Below, piece after piece: positions 27,361 to 37,924 of a stretch of DNA of 64,000 nucleotides. The stretch is from Erythrobacter sp. SG61-1L (lineage in GTDB: Bacteria > Pseudomonadota > Alphaproteobacteria > Sphingomonadales > Sphingomonadaceae): contig NZ_JXQC01000003.1 in the NCBI RefSeq assembly GCF_001305965.1, positions 930,001 through 994,000 on the forward strand. The letters are read 5' to 3'. The translations under genes were made by a program, and so were the position numbers. Below the pieces are notes generated by a model. It saw nothing but the letters and a program-made list of their open reading frames with translations. It made no database searches and had not been told where the DNA came from. Position 1 is the stretch's first letter. Every line of letters starts with the position of its first letter.

Positions 27361-27395
27361 CGACTCTAACTGTCTCCGCTTTACGGGAATCGTCC

Positions 27396-27770
27396 GTGGT
27401 CGATCTGTCTCAATATCTGCCGATCCTGATTTTCCTTGCCATCGCGCTGGGTCTGTCGGCTGCCTTCGTGTTCCTTCCCATGGGGGTCGCGCGGCTTACC
27501 GGGGCGCATAATCCCGATGCGGAAAAGCTTAGCGAATATGAATGCGGCTTCCCCGCGTTCGAAGATCCGCGAAGCCAGTTTGACGTGCGCTTCTATCTGG
27601 TGGCGATCCTGTTCATCATCTTCGACCTTGAAGCGGCGTTCCTGTTTCCCTGGGCTGTCAGCCTGGATGTGACGGGCTGGCCGGGCTGGATCACGATGAT
27701 GGTGTTCCTGGGAGAACTTGTGATCGGCTTTGCCTATGCGTGGAAGAAGGGAGCGCTGGAATGGGAGTGA
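27396..27770 (+). CDS. nuoA: NADH-quinone oxidoreductase subunit A
   Basis: A 124-residue complex I membrane subunit with three TM helices (about 5-27, 65-87, 93-115). The quinone-site loop [20 protein letters not shown], with its conserved cysteine, is intact, and [11 protein letters not shown] follows. It starts at GTG 27396 after GGGAA. First gene of the nuo operon; its end overlaps nuoB by 10 bases. Confidence 0.95.
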   Translation: MVDLSQYLPILIFLAIALGLSAAFVFLPMGVARLTGAHNPDAEKLSEYECGFPAFEDPRSQFDVRFYLVAILFIIFDLEAAFLFPWAVSLDVTGWPGWITMMVFLGELVIGFAYAWKKGALEWE

Positions 27771-28315
27771 TCGAACCCCAAAAGGCGGGACTGGCCAATG
27801 CAGGCGCGATGACCGCGCCGGATCAGGCCTTCTTCGATAGCCTGAATGCTGAAGTCAGCGACAAGGGCTTCCTTGTTACGTCGACGGAAGAATTGTTCCA
27901 GTGGGCCCGTACAGGCTCGCTGTGGTGGATGACCTTCGGTTTGGCCTGTTGCGCCGTGGAAATGATCCACGTGAACATGCCGCGCTATGACATGGAGCGG
28001 TTCGGTGCCGCACCTCGCGCCTCCCCGCGCCAGAGCGACGTGATGATCGTGGCCGGCACGCTGTGCAACAAGATGGCACCGGCGCTGCGCAAGGTTTACG
28101 ACCAGATGTCGGAACCCAAATATGTGATTTCGATGGGCAGCTGCGCCAATGGCGGCGGTTATTACCATTATTCCTATTCGGTGGTGCGTGGCTGCGATCG
28201 CATTGTGCCGGTGGACATCTACGTCCCGGGCTGCCCACCGACTGCCGAGGCGCTGCTTTACGGCGTGATGCAACTGCAGCGTAAGATCCGCCGCGTCGGC
28301 ACGATCGAGAGGTAA
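27761..28315 (+). CDS. nuoB: NADH-quinone oxidoreductase subunit B
   Basis: A 184-residue peripheral-arm subunit carrying the terminal [4Fe-4S] cluster N2 that reduces quinone. The adjacent cysteines are in GLACCAVEM, with further ligands in [12 protein letters not shown] and [17 protein letters not shown] 27761 is used; this is the first start consistent with the 10-base overlap with nuoA. Confidence 0.96.
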   Translation: MGVIEPQKAGLANAGAMTAPDQAFFDSLNAEVSDKGFLVTSTEELFQWARTGSLWWMTFGLACCAVEMIHVNMPRYDMERFGAAPRASPRQSDVMIVAGTLCNKMAPALRKVYDQMSEPKYVISMGSCANGGGYYHYSYSVVRGCDRIVPVDIYVPGCPPTAEALLYGVMQLQRKIRRVGTIER

Positions 28316-28317
28316 GG

Positions 28318-28950
28318 ATGGCAAAGGTCCTGCATTCAGCCCCGAAGATCGCCCAGATCGACGGGATTGCCGACACGCTGGCTGGCGCGCTGGGCGATAT
28401 GCTCATCCACGCGAAGGAAGAGCATGGCGAAATCGTGCTTTCCGTGGTGCGCGAGAAAGTGGAAGACGCCCTTCGCCTGCTGCGCGATGGTCATGAATAC
28501 CAGCAGCTGATGGAAATTGCCGGTGTCGACTATCCGAGCCGTGAGGAGCGGTTCGAGGTCGTCTACATGCTGTTGTCTGTAACGAAGAACCACCGCATTC
28601 TGGTGAAGTGCCGCGCGGCCGAGAACACTCCGGTGCCGACCGTGACGACGCTTTGGCCGAATGCAGGATGGCTCGAACGCGAAGTGTTCGACATGTATGG
28701 GGTGTTGTTCGACGGCAATACCGACCTTCGCCGCATCCTCACCGATTACGGCTTCGAAGGGCATCCTTTCCGCAAGGACTTCCCGCTCACCGGCTATCAG
28801 GAACTGCGTTATTCCGAAGAGGAAAAGCGCGTTGTTTACGAACCGGTCGAGCTGGCGCAGGATTTGCGGCAATTCGATTTCATGAGCCCCTGGGAAGGCG
28901 CGAAATACGTTTTGCCGGGCGATGAGAAAGCCGAAGGGGAAGGCAAGTGA
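28318..28950 (+). CDS. nuoC: NADH-quinone oxidoreductase subunit C
   Basis: A 210-residue 30-kDa-type complex I subunit. The signature WLEREVFDMYGVLFDGNTDLRRILTDYGFEGHPFRKDFPL is intact, along with YEPVELAQDLRQFDF. It is separate from nuoD, unlike the fused nuoCD of enterobacteria. Stop overlaps the GTG of the inserted lipoprotein gene. Confidence 0.95.
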   Translation: MAKVLHSAPKIAQIDGIADTLAGALGDMLIHAKEEHGEIVLSVVREKVEDALRLLRDGHEYQQLMEIAGVDYPSREERFEVVYMLLSVTKNHRILVKCRAAENTPVPTVTTLWPNAGWLEREVFDMYGVLFDGNTDLRRILTDYGFEGHPFRKDFPLTGYQELRYSEEEKRVVYEPVELAQDLRQFDFMSPWEGAKYVLPGDEKAEGEGK

Positions 28951-29534
28951 CGCTTTCCGTGCTTCTTCGCAGTTCGATGCCGCTGGCGTTCATCACCCTT
29001 GGTTTGACCGGCTGCAACCTCGTCAAGAGCCAGCAGGAAGAGCCTGAAGCGGCTCCGATCGAGCTTTCCGTGCCCACCGCTTCGCCTGGCGCGGGGAGTG
29101 TGCCTTCAGCCCAGGCGGGAACGCCTGCCCGCCCCGGGCAGGTCTATGCCCCGCCGGCTCCGGCTACCATTCCGGCGGGAACCGATGTGACGAAGCTTGA
29201 GTCGTTGAGCGATGTGGCCAAGGTCAATCTTGGTCTGCGCGAGGGTGATTGCAGCTTCGTCGCTGACGGCAAGATGCTGATCAAGTCTGCTGCCATGCGC
29301 GATCCGGCCACCCGTGGCAGGGCGTTCGTGCTTCTAGGCAAAACGGTGATTACCCTCAACGGGGCGCCGGGCGGCTTCGAAGCGATCCGCGCTGGCACTA
29401 CCTTCAGCGGCCAGGGCGTGACTGTCAGCGTCAAGCCGGCCGCTGGGACGGCGCAAAGCCGCCCCGCAAACGTGACGGTCGGCTCTGCCGACGGCAAGGT
29501 CCAGTCTTACTCCGGCGAATGGGTGTGTTCATGA
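28947..29534 (+). CDS. Lipoprotein of unknown function inserted between nuoC and nuoD
   Basis: A 195-residue predicted lipoprotein ([13 protein letters not shown], lipobox LTGC). A Pro/Ala/Glu-rich linker to about residue 80 precedes a compact domain starting [20 protein letters not shown] and ending SYSGEWVCS; its two cysteines could pair. I recognise no family. It starts at GTG overlapping the nuoC stop (GTGA) and its stop overlaps the nuoD ATG (ATGA), so it is fully coupled into the nuo operon. It would sit in the periplasm, away from the cytoplasmic peripheral arm. Confidence 0.82.
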   Translation: MTLSVLLRSSMPLAFITLGLTGCNLVKSQQEEPEAAPIELSVPTASPGAGSVPSAQAGTPARPGQVYAPPAPATIPAGTDVTKLESLSDVAKVNLGLREGDCSFVADGKMLIKSAAMRDPATRGRAFVLLGKTVITLNGAPGGFEAIRAGTTFSGQGVTVSVKPAAGTAQSRPANVTVGSADGKVQSYSGEWVCS

Positions 29535-30748
29535 GCACCGGCCTCCAGCTCGATGTCGCGCCGACCACCGGCGACGAGACAATCACCAATTACACGATCA
29601 ATTTCGGGCCTCAGCACCCGGCGGCGCACGGCGTGCTGCGCATGGTTATGGAACTCGACGGCGAGATCATCGAACGGATCGATCCGCATGTCGGCCTGCT
29701 GCATCGCGGCACCGAAAAGTTGATCGAGCACAAGACCTATCTGCAGGCGCTGCCATACTTCGACCGGCTCGACTATTGTTCGCCGCTGGCGATGGAGCAC
29801 AGCTACGTCCTGGCGATCGAGAAGCTGCTGAACGTCGAAGTTCCGCTGCGCGCCCAATATCTGCGCGTGCTGTTCGCGGAACTGACCCGCATCTGCAATC
29901 ACATGCTGAACATGGGTTCGCATGTGATGGACGTGGGCGCGATGACACCGAACCTGTGGCTGTTCGAAATTCGCGAGGATTGCCTCAACTTCTTCGAACG
30001 TGCTTCGGGCGCCCGTATGCACAGCGCGTGGTTCCGCCCGGGCGGTGTTCATCAGGACGTGCCGCTCAAGCTGCTGACGGACATTGCCGACTGGCTCGAC
30101 ACGCGCCTGCCGGAACTGTTCGAAGATGCCATGTCGCTCGTGGTCGACAACCGCATCTTCAAGCAGCGCAATGTCGATATTGCCGTCGTCAGCAAGGAAG
30201 ATGCTCTGGCCTGGGGCTTTTCCGGCCCGATGATCCGCGCTGCCGGTATCCCGTGGGATCTTCGCCGCGCGCAGCCTTACGACGTTTATGACCGGATGGA
30301 TTTCGAAATCCCCGTCGGCACCAATTCGGACTGCTATGACCGGTTCATGGTCCGCGTGGAAGAAGTGCGCCAGTCGGCCCGGATCATGAAGCAGTGTCTG
30401 GCTGAAATGCCGGAAGGCCCGATCTGCTCCAGCGACCGTAAGGTCTCGCCCCCCAAGCGCGGCGAAATGAAGCAGTCGATGGAAGCACTGATCCATCACT
30501 TCAAGCTCTATACCGAAGGCTTCCATGTCCCGGCGGGCGAAGTCTATGTCGCGACGGAAAGCCCCAAGGGCGAATTCGGCGTCTATCTGGTGAGCGATGG
30601 CAGCAACAAGCCCTATCGCTGCAAGATCCGCCCGACGGCCTTCAGCCACCTTCAGGCGATGGATTTCATGAGCAAGGGCCACATGCTGCCCGACGCGACC
30701 GCCATTCTCGGCGCGATCGACGTTGTGTTCGGGGAGTGTGACCGTTGA
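29531..30748 (+). CDS. nuoD: NADH-quinone oxidoreductase subunit D
   Basis: A 405-residue 49-kDa-type complex I subunit forming the quinone pocket with Nuo[15 protein letters not shown] near residue 27, [21 protein letters not shown], and the C-terminal [10 protein letters not shown]-like [10 protein letters not shown] end are conserved. ATG 29531 overlaps the preceding lipoprotein stop. Its stop overlaps the TTG of the next small gene. Confidence 0.96.
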   Translation: MSTGLQLDVAPTTGDETITNYTINFGPQHPAAHGVLRMVMELDGEIIERIDPHVGLLHRGTEKLIEHKTYLQALPYFDRLDYCSPLAMEHSYVLAIEKLLNVEVPLRAQYLRVLFAELTRICNHMLNMGSHVMDVGAMTPNLWLFEIREDCLNFFERASGARMHSAWFRPGGVHQDVPLKLLTDIADWLDTRLPELFEDAMSLVVDNRIFKQRNVDIAVVSKEDALAWGFSGPMIRAAGIPWDLRRAQPYDVYDRMDFEIPVGTNSDCYDRFMVRVEEVRQSARIMKQCLAEMPEGPICSSDRKVSPPKRGEMKQSMEALIHHFKLYTEGFHVPAGEVYVATESPKGEFGVYLVSDGSNKPYRCKIRPTAFSHLQAMDFMSKGHMLPDATAILGAIDVVFGECDR

Positions 30749-31095
30749 GCAATCTTGCAACCGCCGAAGCAATGATCGCGGCCTATAACGCGCAGGACGT
30801 GGACCTCTACGTTTCCTACATGACCGACGATGCCTGCGAGGCGAATTATCGCGGCGACGTGGTGCGCGAAGGCAAGGAGGGCACGCGTTCGGGCCTTGCC
30901 GCGGCCTTCGCCCGCTGGCCTGACAACCATGCCGAGATCGTCGAGAAGCAGGCGATCGGCAGCTATGTCATCTTTCGCGAACACGTCACGCGCGGGCCGG
31001 CCACCGATGGTTCGGATATGGTCGAGCCGTTCGATGTGATTGCCGTCTATTCGTTCGAGGGCGACAAGTGCTCTCGCGTGGAGTTCATCCGCTAA
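30745..31095 (+). CDS. NTF2/SnoaL-like protein inserted between nuoD and nuoE
   Basis: A 116-residue alpha+beta-barrel protein resembling the nuclear-transport-factor-2/SnoaL group: [34 protein letters not shown], ..., [22 protein letters not shown]. No signal peptide. It starts at TTG 30745 (overlapping the nuoD stop), with GGGGAG 8 bases upstream, and ends in a TAATG overlap with nuoE. The fold binds small molecules in many contexts; its role here is unknown. Confidence 0.8.
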   Translation: MSNLATAEAMIAAYNAQDVDLYVSYMTDDACEANYRGDVVREGKEGTRSGLAAAFARWPDNHAEIVEKQAIGSYVIFREHVTRGPATDGSDMVEPFDVIAVYSFEGDKCSRVEFIR

Positions 31096-31763
31096 TGGCT
31101 GACCGTCATCTCGAACCTGATACCCCCGAACTGCGCGCGCGCTGGGGTGGTTTTGCGTGGAATGCGGAAAACGCTGAAAAGGCGAAGGAAGTGGTTGCCC
31201 GCTATCCGGCCGGCCGCCAGCGCTCTGCCGTGATGCCGCTGCTCGATCTGGCTCAGCGCCAGGTCGGTGCGGAAACGAATACGCAGGGCTGGCTGCCGAT
31301 CCCGGTGATGGAATATGTCGCGGCCTATCTCGACATGCCGATCATCCGCGTAGTCGAAGTCGCGACCTTCTACACGATGTACAACCTCGTTCCGGTGGGC
31401 CGCTACCATGTGCAGGTCTGCGGCACGACGCCCTGCATGTTGCGCGGCAGCGACGATATCCTGTCGGCCTGCAAAAAGCGCGGCATGCACAAGGGCCACA
31501 CCACCGATGACGGTCTGTGGACCCTCACCGAAGTGGAATGCATGGGCAATTGCGCCTCCGCACCCATGGTCCAGATCAATGACGACAATTACGAGGATCT
31601 GACGGTCGAGAGCTTCGACAAGGTTCTCGATGCGCTGGCGAAGGGCGAAACGCCCAAGGCGGGCACACAGCTTCCTGGCCGCCACACGGTGGAGCCGGTT
31701 GGCGAGCCGACTTCGCTGGCCGCGATGGTCAAGGAAAACCACGACTATCGGGGTGAATGGTAA
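31095..31763 (+). CDS. nuoE: NADH-quinone oxidoreductase subunit E
   Basis: A 222-residue 24-kDa-type subunit with the [2Fe-2S] cluster N1a bound by [12 protein letters not shown] and [18 protein letters not shown] precedes them. The C-terminus is extended by about 50 residues ([15 protein letters not shown]...). Its stop overlaps the ATG of a 46-codon gene. Confidence 0.95.
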   Translation: MADRHLEPDTPELRARWGGFAWNAENAEKAKEVVARYPAGRQRSAVMPLLDLAQRQVGAETNTQGWLPIPVMEYVAAYLDMPIIRVVEVATFYTMYNLVPVGRYHVQVCGTTPCMLRGSDDILSACKKRGMHKGHTTDDGLWTLTEVECMGNCASAPMVQINDDNYEDLTVESFDKVLDALAKGETPKAGTQLPGRHTVEPVGEPTSLAAMVKENHDYRGEW

Positions 31764-31903
31764 TGGCCACGGCGATTACCATCGGCGGTGCGCTTCTTGT
31801 GGGCTTTCTGGCCTGGAAGATGTTCACCGGACTTATCAAGATCGCTTCGTTCGTGATGCTGTTTGCAGTCGCGGGCGTGCTGTTCTGGCAGGGGTATATC
31901 TGA
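31763..31903 (+). CDS. 46-residue membrane microprotein between nuoE and nuoF
   Basis: A very short gene (ATG 31763, TGA 31901-31903) coding 46 residues: two hydrophobic segments, about 5-18 ([14 protein letters not shown]) and 25-43 ([18 protein letters not shown]), split by a short KMFTGL loop. It overlaps the nuoE stop by one base (TAATG) and the nuoF start by one base (TGATG), which argues it is translated rather than spacer. Most likely a small inner-membrane protein; no family recognised. Confidence 0.72.
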   Translation: MATAITIGGALLVGFLAWKMFTGLIKIASFVMLFAVAGVLFWQGYI

Positions 31904-33210
31904 TGCTGGCTGACAAGGACCGCATCTTCACCAATCTCTACGGGTTCCAGCCATGGAACCTGAAGGCTGCGCAGGCGCGCGGCGATTGGGACAATACGAA
32001 GGACATCCTCGCCAAGGGTCCGGAAGCGATCATCGAGGAAATCAAGGCCTCGGGTCTGCGCGGGCGTGGCGGTGCAGGCTTCCCCACCGGCATGAAGTGG
32101 AGCTTCATGCCCAAGGAACCGCCCAAGGATCAGAACGGCAACCCCAAGCCGAGCTTCCTCGTGATCAATGCCGACGAATCCGAACCGGGATCGTGCAAGG
32201 ACCGCGAGATTATCCGCCACGATCCGCATAAGCTGATCGAAGGTGCGCTGGTGGCTGGCTTCGCGATGCGGGCGCGTGCCGCCTACATCTACATTCGCGG
32301 CGAATATATCCGCGAAGCGGAAACGCTGCAGGCCGCGCGTGACGAAGCCTATGCCGCCGGTCTGCTGGGCAAGAACGCTGCCGGTTCGGGCTATGATTTC
32401 GATGTCTTCGTCCATCGCGGCGCGGGCGCCTATATCTGCGGTGAAGAAACCGCGATGATCGAAAGCATCGAAGGCAAGAAGGGGCAGCCGCGCCTCAAGC
32501 CTCCGTTCCCGGCGGGCGCTGGTCTCTATGGCTGCCCGACCACTGTGAACAATGTGGAATCGATCGCAGTCGCTCCCACGATCATGCGCCGCGGGGCTGC
32601 GTGGTTCTCCAGCTTCGGCCGCGATAACAACAAGGGCACCAAGCTCTTCCAGATTTCCGGCCATGTCGAAAAGCCCTGCGTGGTCGAGGAAGCGATGAGC
32701 ATCCCGTTCCGCGAGCTGATCGAAAAGCACTGCGGCGGCATTCGCGGCGGGTGGGACAATTTGCTCGCCGTGATCCCCGGCGGTTCGTCGGTTCCGCTGG
32801 TTCCAGCAGCCCAGATCATGGACGCGCCGATGGATTTCGACGGTCTGCGTGAACTCGGTTCGGGCCTCGGCACGGCCGCCGTGATCGTGATGGACAAGTC
32901 CACCGACATTGTCCGCGCCATTTCGCGCCTCAGCTATTTCTACAAGCATGAGAGCTGCGGCCAGTGCACGCCGTGCCGCGAAGGCACGGGCTGGATGTGG
33001 CGCGTAATGGAACGCCTGCGCACCGGCGATGCGGATGTCGAGGAAATCGACATGCTGTTCCAGGTGACCAAACAAGTTGAAGGCCACACGATCTGCGCCC
33101 TTGGCGACGCAGCAGCATGGCCGATCCAGGGCCTGATCAGGCATTTCCGCCCCGAGATCGAACGCCGGATTGTCGAACGTTCCGCCTCGATGCAGGAGGC
33201 TGCAGAGTGA
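31903..33210 (+). CDS. nuoF: NADH-quinone oxidoreductase subunit F
   Basis: A 435-residue 51-kDa-type subunit binding FMN and [20 protein letters not shown] and [15 protein letters not shown] are the nucleotide sites; [15 protein letters not shown] plus a later cysteine (HTICALGDA) bind cluster N3. ATG 31903 shares a base with the microprotein stop. Confidence 0.96.
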   Translation: MLADKDRIFTNLYGFQPWNLKAAQARGDWDNTKDILAKGPEAIIEEIKASGLRGRGGAGFPTGMKWSFMPKEPPKDQNGNPKPSFLVINADESEPGSCKDREIIRHDPHKLIEGALVAGFAMRARAAYIYIRGEYIREAETLQAARDEAYAAGLLGKNAAGSGYDFDVFVHRGAGAYICGEETAMIESIEGKKGQPRLKPPFPAGAGLYGCPTTVNNVESIAVAPTIMRRGAAWFSSFGRDNNKGTKLFQISGHVEKPCVVEEAMSIPFRELIEKHCGGIRGGWDNLLAVIPGGSSVPLVPAAQIMDAPMDFDGLRELGSGLGTAAVIVMDKSTDIVRAISRLSYFYKHESCGQCTPCREGTGWMWRVMERLRTGDADVEEIDMLFQVTKQVEGHTICALGDAAAWPIQGLIRHFRPEIERRIVERSASMQEAAE

Positions 33211-33992
33211 AGCGGCTCCTGCTTGCTCTTGGTTGTGCGACGGTGCTGATTTCAGCGCCGGTTGCGGCGCAGTCGAACAACGACGACTTCACGCCGCTCA
33301 ATTCGCGTATCAAGCGCAAGAACCAGTTTCCGCTGGAGCCGCGCAAAACCTTCGACCTGAAGAAAATGTCTCAGGTGAACAAGGATCGCAGCAAGGCGAT
33401 GATGGGGCAGTTCACGCGCTGTCTCTATAATCGCTCGAACGAGAAGTCGCTCGACCTGCTGCAGAAGACCGACCTTGGGTTCCGGGATTTCAAGCAGATT
33501 GGCACCGATACCGAGAAGGCGATGCGCGTCTTCGGGTTCAGCGATTGCTTGCGTCGAGTGGCCAGCACCAACAATAGCGGTGTTTCGCTCCACTTCTATT
33601 CGGCGGGCGTGCGCCAGTGGTTGCTTCAGGAAGCCTATTTTGATCGCTATCCTGCTGAAGCGAGTTGGGTGATGCCCGGCAATGTCATTGGCGAACGGAC
33701 TTTTCCGCTTTCCGAAGGCGACGCATATGTTTCCACCGTGCTGGAACTTGCCGATTGTGTCGTATCGCAAGATCCCTACAACGCCGATTTCTACTTCCGC
33801 ACCCCAGCTGGTTCCGAAGATGAAAAACAGGCCATCAACGAGTTGATGCCGTCCCTGTCGGGGTGCATTCCCGAAGGGCGGCAATTGCAGATCGATCCGT
33901 CCTCGCTGCGTATCTGGTTGGGTGAAGCCCTGTGGCATGCATCCAACAACAGTGCGCCGGCCGAGGCCGATAGTTCCGAGGTTAATCAGTAA
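33207..33992 (+). CDS. Exported protein of unknown function between nuoF and nuoG
   Basis: A 261-residue protein with a signal peptide ([22 protein letters not shown]). The mature part has four cysteines in [23 protein letters not shown] and GCIPEGR. No family recognised. GTG 33207 overlaps the nuoF stop (GTGA) with AGGAGG 11 bases upstream; the stop shares a base with nuoG ATG (TAATG). Predicted periplasmic. Confidence 0.8.
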   Translation: MKRLLLALGCATVLISAPVAAQSNNDDFTPLNSRIKRKNQFPLEPRKTFDLKKMSQVNKDRSKAMMGQFTRCLYNRSNEKSLDLLQKTDLGFRDFKQIGTDTEKAMRVFGFSDCLRRVASTNNSGVSLHFYSAGVRQWLLQEAYFDRYPAEASWVMPGNVIGERTFPLSEGDAYVSTVLELADCVVSQDPYNADFYFRTPAGSEDEKQAINELMPSLSGCIPEGRQLQIDPSSLRIWLGEALWHASNNSAPAEADSSEVNQ

Positions 33993-36001
33993 TGCCCAAG
34001 CTCACCGTAGACGGCATCGAAGTGGAAGTCCCCGCAGGGGCAACCGTGCTCCAGGCCTGTGAGGCCGCGGGCAAGGAAATTCCGCGTTTCTGCTATCACG
34101 AACGGCTGTCGATTGCCGGCAATTGCCGCATGTGCCTTGTCGAAGTGAAGCCTGGGCCGCCCAAGCCGCAGGCCAGCTGTGCGCTGCCGGCAGGTGAGGG
34201 CCAGGAAATCCGCACTGACAGCGAGATGGTCAAGAAGGCGCGGGAAGGGGTGATGGAGTTCCTCCTCATCAACCACCCGCTCGATTGTCCGATCTGCGAT
34301 CAGGGCGGCGAATGCGACCTGCAGGACCAGTCCGTTGCCTATGGGCGCGGCGCGTCGCGTTATGATGAGAACAAGCGCGCGGTCACCGAAAAATACATGG
34401 GTCCGCTGATCAAGACAGTGATGACCCGCTGCATTCACTGCACCCGCTGCGTGCGTTTCTCGGAAGAGATCGCCGGCGTGGACGAGATCGGCGCGCTCTA
34501 TCGCGGCGAGGCGATGCAGATCTCGACCTATCTCGAACGTGCGGCCAAGCATGAGCTTTCGGCCAATGTGATCGATCTGTGTCCGGTCGGTGCACTCACC
34601 TCGCGGCCCTACGCTTTTGAAGCGCGTCCGTGGGAGCTGAAGAAGACGCTGTCGATCGACGTTTCCGACGCAGTTGGTTCCAATATCCGGATCGACAGCC
34701 GCGGCCGTGAAGCCCTGCGCATTCTCCCGCGCGTCAATGATGACGTGAATGAGGAATGGCTGAGCGACAAGGCACGCTTCCAGGTGGATGGACTCACCCG
34801 CCGCCGCCTCGACCGTGTGTGGATCCGCAAGAAGGGCAAGCTTGAACAGGCAAGCTGGGACGAAGCCTTCAAGGCAATTGCATCTGCCAAGCCGGGCAAT
34901 AGCATCGCTGCCGTGGCGGGTGACATGCTCGATTGCGAGACGATGTTCGCGGCCAAGGCTTTGCTCAAGGCCAGCGGTTCTTCGCTGATCGAAAGCCGTC
35001 AGACGGGGATGGACTATGACGTGTCCAGCCTTGCCGCCGTCAACTTCAACACCACCTTCGCCGGGATCGAGAAGGCCGATGCGGTCCTGATCGTCGGCAG
35101 CCATGTGCGCTGGGAAGCTCCGCTGGTGAACGTCCGTCTGCGCAAGGCGGCCAAGAACGGCGCGAAGATATTCATCGTCGGTCCGCAATGGGAAACGACC
35201 TATCCGGCGACTTTCCTCGGCGCGGATGTTTCGGTTCTGGCCAAGTTGCCAAAGGAAGCCTCTGACGCTCTCAAGGCGGCTGAACGTCCGGCGATCATCC
35301 TTGGCGGTGCAGGCCTTGCGGCCGGCGCGCACGATGCCGCGCTTGCTCTTGCCGCCAAGTTCAAGGTCGTGAAGCAGGACTGGAACGGCTTCAATGTCCT
35401 GCATATGGCCGCCGCCCGGATGGGTGCGCTGATGCTGGGCTTTGCTCAGTCCGGTGGGATCAAGGATCTTGCGGCCGCGAAGCCTGCAGTTCTGCTTGCC
35501 CTCGGTGCCGATGAAGTCGATTTCAGTGCCTTTGAAGGCAGCCTCAAGGTCTATATCGGCCATCACGGCGACAAGGGCGCACATGCCGCAGACATCGTGC
35601 TGCCCGCAGCCGCCTTCACCGAAAAGGCCGGGACATACGTGAACACCGAAGGCCGCGTTCAGTTCGCCGACAAGGCCGTGTTCGCTCCCGGCGACGCCCG
35701 TGAGGATTGGACGATTCTGCGTGCGTTGGCCGACGCGCTGGGCGTGAGCGTTGGTTTTGACAGTTTCACCGAGCTTCAGTCCGCCATGATCGCGGAAGTT
35801 CCCGCTCTTGGTGAAGAAGGTCTTGCCGACTATGGCAGCGACCTGCCAAAGGGCGACGCGAAGGCTAAGATCGAAGGCGAAATCCGCTATCCGATCAAAG
35901 ACTTCTACCTTACCAATCCGATCGCCCGCGCAAGTGAGACGATGCAGCGCTGCTCGTCCGAACTGCTCCATGGCGAAGAGTTCGCGGAGGCGGCGGAATG
36001 A
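33992..36001 (+). CDS. nuoG: NADH-quinone oxidoreductase subunit G
   Basis: A 669-residue 75-kDa-type subunit. The N-terminal ferredoxin domain has [15 protein letters not shown] for N1b, then [17 protein letters not shown] for the His-ligated N5 and [10 protein letters not shown] for N4/N6-type ligation. The rest is a degenerate molybdopterin-oxidoreductase fold. The stop overlaps nuoH. Confidence 0.96.
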   Translation: MPKLTVDGIEVEVPAGATVLQACEAAGKEIPRFCYHERLSIAGNCRMCLVEVKPGPPKPQASCALPAGEGQEIRTDSEMVKKAREGVMEFLLINHPLDCPICDQGGECDLQDQSVAYGRGASRYDENKRAVTEKYMGPLIKTVMTRCIHCTRCVRFSEEIAGVDEIGALYRGEAMQISTYLERAAKHELSANVIDLCPVGALTSRPYAFEARPWELKKTLSIDVSDAVGSNIRIDSRGREALRILPRVNDDVNEEWLSDKARFQVDGLTRRRLDRVWIRKKGKLEQASWDEAFKAIASAKPGNSIAAVAGDMLDCETMFAAKALLKASGSSLIESRQTGMDYDVSSLAAVNFNTTFAGIEKADAVLIVGSHVRWEAPLVNVRLRKAAKNGAKIFIVGPQWETTYPATFLGADVSVLAKLPKEASDALKAAERPAIILGGAGLAAGAHDAALALAAKFKVVKQDWNGFNVLHMAAARMGALMLGFAQSGGIKDLAAAKPAVLLALGADEVDFSAFEGSLKVYIGHHGDKGAHAADIVLPAAAFTEKAGTYVNTEGRVQFADKAVFAPGDAREDWTILRALADALGVSVGFDSFTELQSAMIAEVPALGEEGLADYGSDLPKGDAKAKIEGEIRYPIKDFYLTNPIARASETMQRCSSELLHGEEFAEAAE

Positions 36002-37044
36002 CCAGTTTCTTCCAGTCCTTCGGGCTGAGTTACGAATGGTCGTGGTTCATCGCCACGATCTGCGGAATTCTGCTGATTGCCTTGCCGCTTATGTTGGCCG
36101 TGGCAATGATCATCTATGTCGACCGCAAGATCTGGGCTGCCATGGCGCTGCGCAAGGGCCCGAACGTGGTCGGCCCCTTCGGCCTGTTGCAGAGCTTTGC
36201 CGACGGATTGAAGGTTTTCCTGCAGGAAACCATCATCCCTTCGGCTTCCAACAAGGGCCTGTTCCTAATCGCTCCGATCGTGACCTTCACGGTCGCGCTG
36301 ATGTCGTGGGCGGTAATTCCGTTCAACTCCGGGGCGGTGCTGGCGGACATCAATGTCGGCTTGCTCTACATTCTCGCCGTCAGTTCGCTGGGCGTTTACG
36401 GCGTGGTCGTGTCGGGCTGGGCATCCAACTCCAAATACCCGTTCTTCAGCGCCATGCGTGCTGCCGCGCAGATGATTTCCTACGAAGTCTCTATCGGGTT
36501 CATCCTGGTCTGCGTGGTTCTGTGGGCGGGGACGTTCAACCTCAATGCCATTGTCGAGGCTCAGCAGGGCCATGGCTTGGGCATCGTGAACGGCTTCTTC
36601 TTCAATGTTCTGCTGTTCCCGATGTGGGTGCTGTTCCTGATTTCCGGCATGGCTGAAACGGCGCGTGCGCCGTTCGACCTTACGGAAGCGGAATCGGAGC
36701 TCGTCGCCGGTTATCAGACCGAATATTCTTCGATGGCCTTCGCCCTCTTCTGGCTCGGCGAATATGCCAACGTGCTGCTGATGTGCACGCTCAACGCTGT
36801 GCTGTTCTTCGGTGGCTGGCTCCCGCCGCTCGACATTCCGGTCCTCTATCTGATCCCAGGCTGGCTGTGGCTGTTTGCCAAGATTTTCTTCTTCTTCTTC
36901 ATCTTCAGCTGGGTGAAGGCGACCGTTCCCCGGTATCGCTATGACCAACTGATGCGCCTGGGTTGGAAGATCTTCCTGCCGATGAGCTTGCTGTTCGTCG
37001 TGTTGGTTTCGGGCTGGCTGATGTTCACGAGGTACGGGGCATGA
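35998..37044 (+). CDS. nuoH: NADH-quinone oxidoreductase subunit H
   Basis: A 348-residue membrane subunit with eight TM helices linking the peripheral arm to the antiporter modules. [39 protein letters not shown] and [20 protein letters not shown] are hallmark segments at the quinone tunnel. ATG 35998 overlaps the nuoG stop; the stop overlaps the next small gene. Confidence 0.96.
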   Translation: MTSFFQSFGLSYEWSWFIATICGILLIALPLMLAVAMIIYVDRKIWAAMALRKGPNVVGPFGLLQSFADGLKVFLQETIIPSASNKGLFLIAPIVTFTVALMSWAVIPFNSGAVLADINVGLLYILAVSSLGVYGVVVSGWASNSKYPFFSAMRAAAQMISYEVSIGFILVCVVLWAGTFNLNAIVEAQQGHGLGIVNGFFFNVLLFPMWVLFLISGMAETARAPFDLTEAESELVAGYQTEYSSMAFALFWLGEYANVLLMCTLNAVLFFGGWLPPLDIPVLYLIPGWLWLFAKIFFFFFIFSWVKATVPRYRYDQLMRLGWKIFLPMSLLFVVLVSGWLMFTRYGA

Positions 37045-37427
37045 GCGCGTTTCTTGCCCTTACTGCAGCGATGGCTGGCACTGCCTTCAATTGCACTGCG
37101 GATACGGCCTATCTCACGGCTTTCGCTCCGGCAGAGGAAGTGACAGCAGATTATCGCGGCAATGTGCTCACGCTTTACTCGCTGGACGGCGATGGCGAGA
37201 TCCTGCCGAAGCCATACAAGATCACGGAGGTCTTCGATGACACGCCGCATGGCCTGTTCATGGAAGTGAGTGCGGCCGAAGGGCTCGAACTTCTGATCGA
37301 TATCTCGAGCGCCGACCCGTCGACGAACATGGCGGACCTCAGCATTACCGGTAAGCAGGACGGCAACACGATGGAACTCGCGGGCACCTGCACCATTACG
37401 CAAAACGACGGAAAGGAAGGCGCATGA
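37041..37427 (+). CDS. Small probably exported protein between nuoH and nuoI
   Basis: A 128-residue protein starting [18 protein letters not shown], a short possible signal peptide, then a beta-rich domain ([37 protein letters not shown]). Two cysteines may pair after export. No family recognised. ATG overlaps the nuoH stop and its own stop overlaps the nuoI ATG (ATGA at both ends). Confidence 0.75.
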   Translation: MSAFLALTAAMAGTAFNCTADTAYLTAFAPAEEVTADYRGNVLTLYSLDGDGEILPKPYKITEVFDDTPHGLFMEVSAAEGLELLIDISSADPSTNMADLSITGKQDGNTMELAGTCTITQNDGKEGA

Positions 37428-37909
37428 GCGTCGCTCACCTCGTCAAGTCGTTTACCCTCTGGGAATTCGTGAAGGCGCACGCCCTCACGTTGAAGTACTT
37501 CTTCAAGCCCAAGGCGACGATCAACTATCCGTTCGAAAAGAACCCGCTCAGCCCGCGCTTCCGCGGTGAGCATGCCCTGCGTCGCTATCCCAACGGGGAA
37601 GAGCGCTGCATCGCATGCAAACTGTGCGAGGCGATCTGTCCGGCTCAGGCGATCACTATCGAAGCGGAACCGCGCGAGGACGGCAGCCGCCGTACCACGC
37701 GTTACGATATCGACATGACCAAGTGCATCTATTGCGGTTTCTGCCAGGAGGCATGCCCCGTGGATGCGATCGTCGAGGGGCCGAACTTCGAATACGCGAC
37801 CGAAACGCGCGAAGAACTGCTTTACGACAAGGCTAAATTGCTGGCGAACGGGGACAAGTGGGAGCGGGCAATCGCCGCGAACCTTGAAGCCGATGCGCCC
37901 TATCGCTAG
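37424..37909 (+). CDS. nuoI: NADH-quinone oxidoreductase subunit I
   Basis: A 161-residue TYKY-type ferredoxin subunit bearing two [4Fe-4S] clusters (N6a/N6b), bound by [16 protein letters not shown] and [16 protein letters not shown]. It passes electrons to N2 in NuoB. The preceding [10 protein letters not shown] and [14 protein letters not shown] are conserved. Confidence 0.96.
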   Translation: MSVAHLVKSFTLWEFVKAHALTLKYFFKPKATINYPFEKNPLSPRFRGEHALRRYPNGEERCIACKLCEAICPAQAITIEAEPREDGSRRTTRYDIDMTKCIYCGFCQEACPVDAIVEGPNFEYATETREELLYDKAKLLANGDKWERAIAANLEADAPYR

Positions 37910-37924
37910 GGGGCCCGCGAACCG

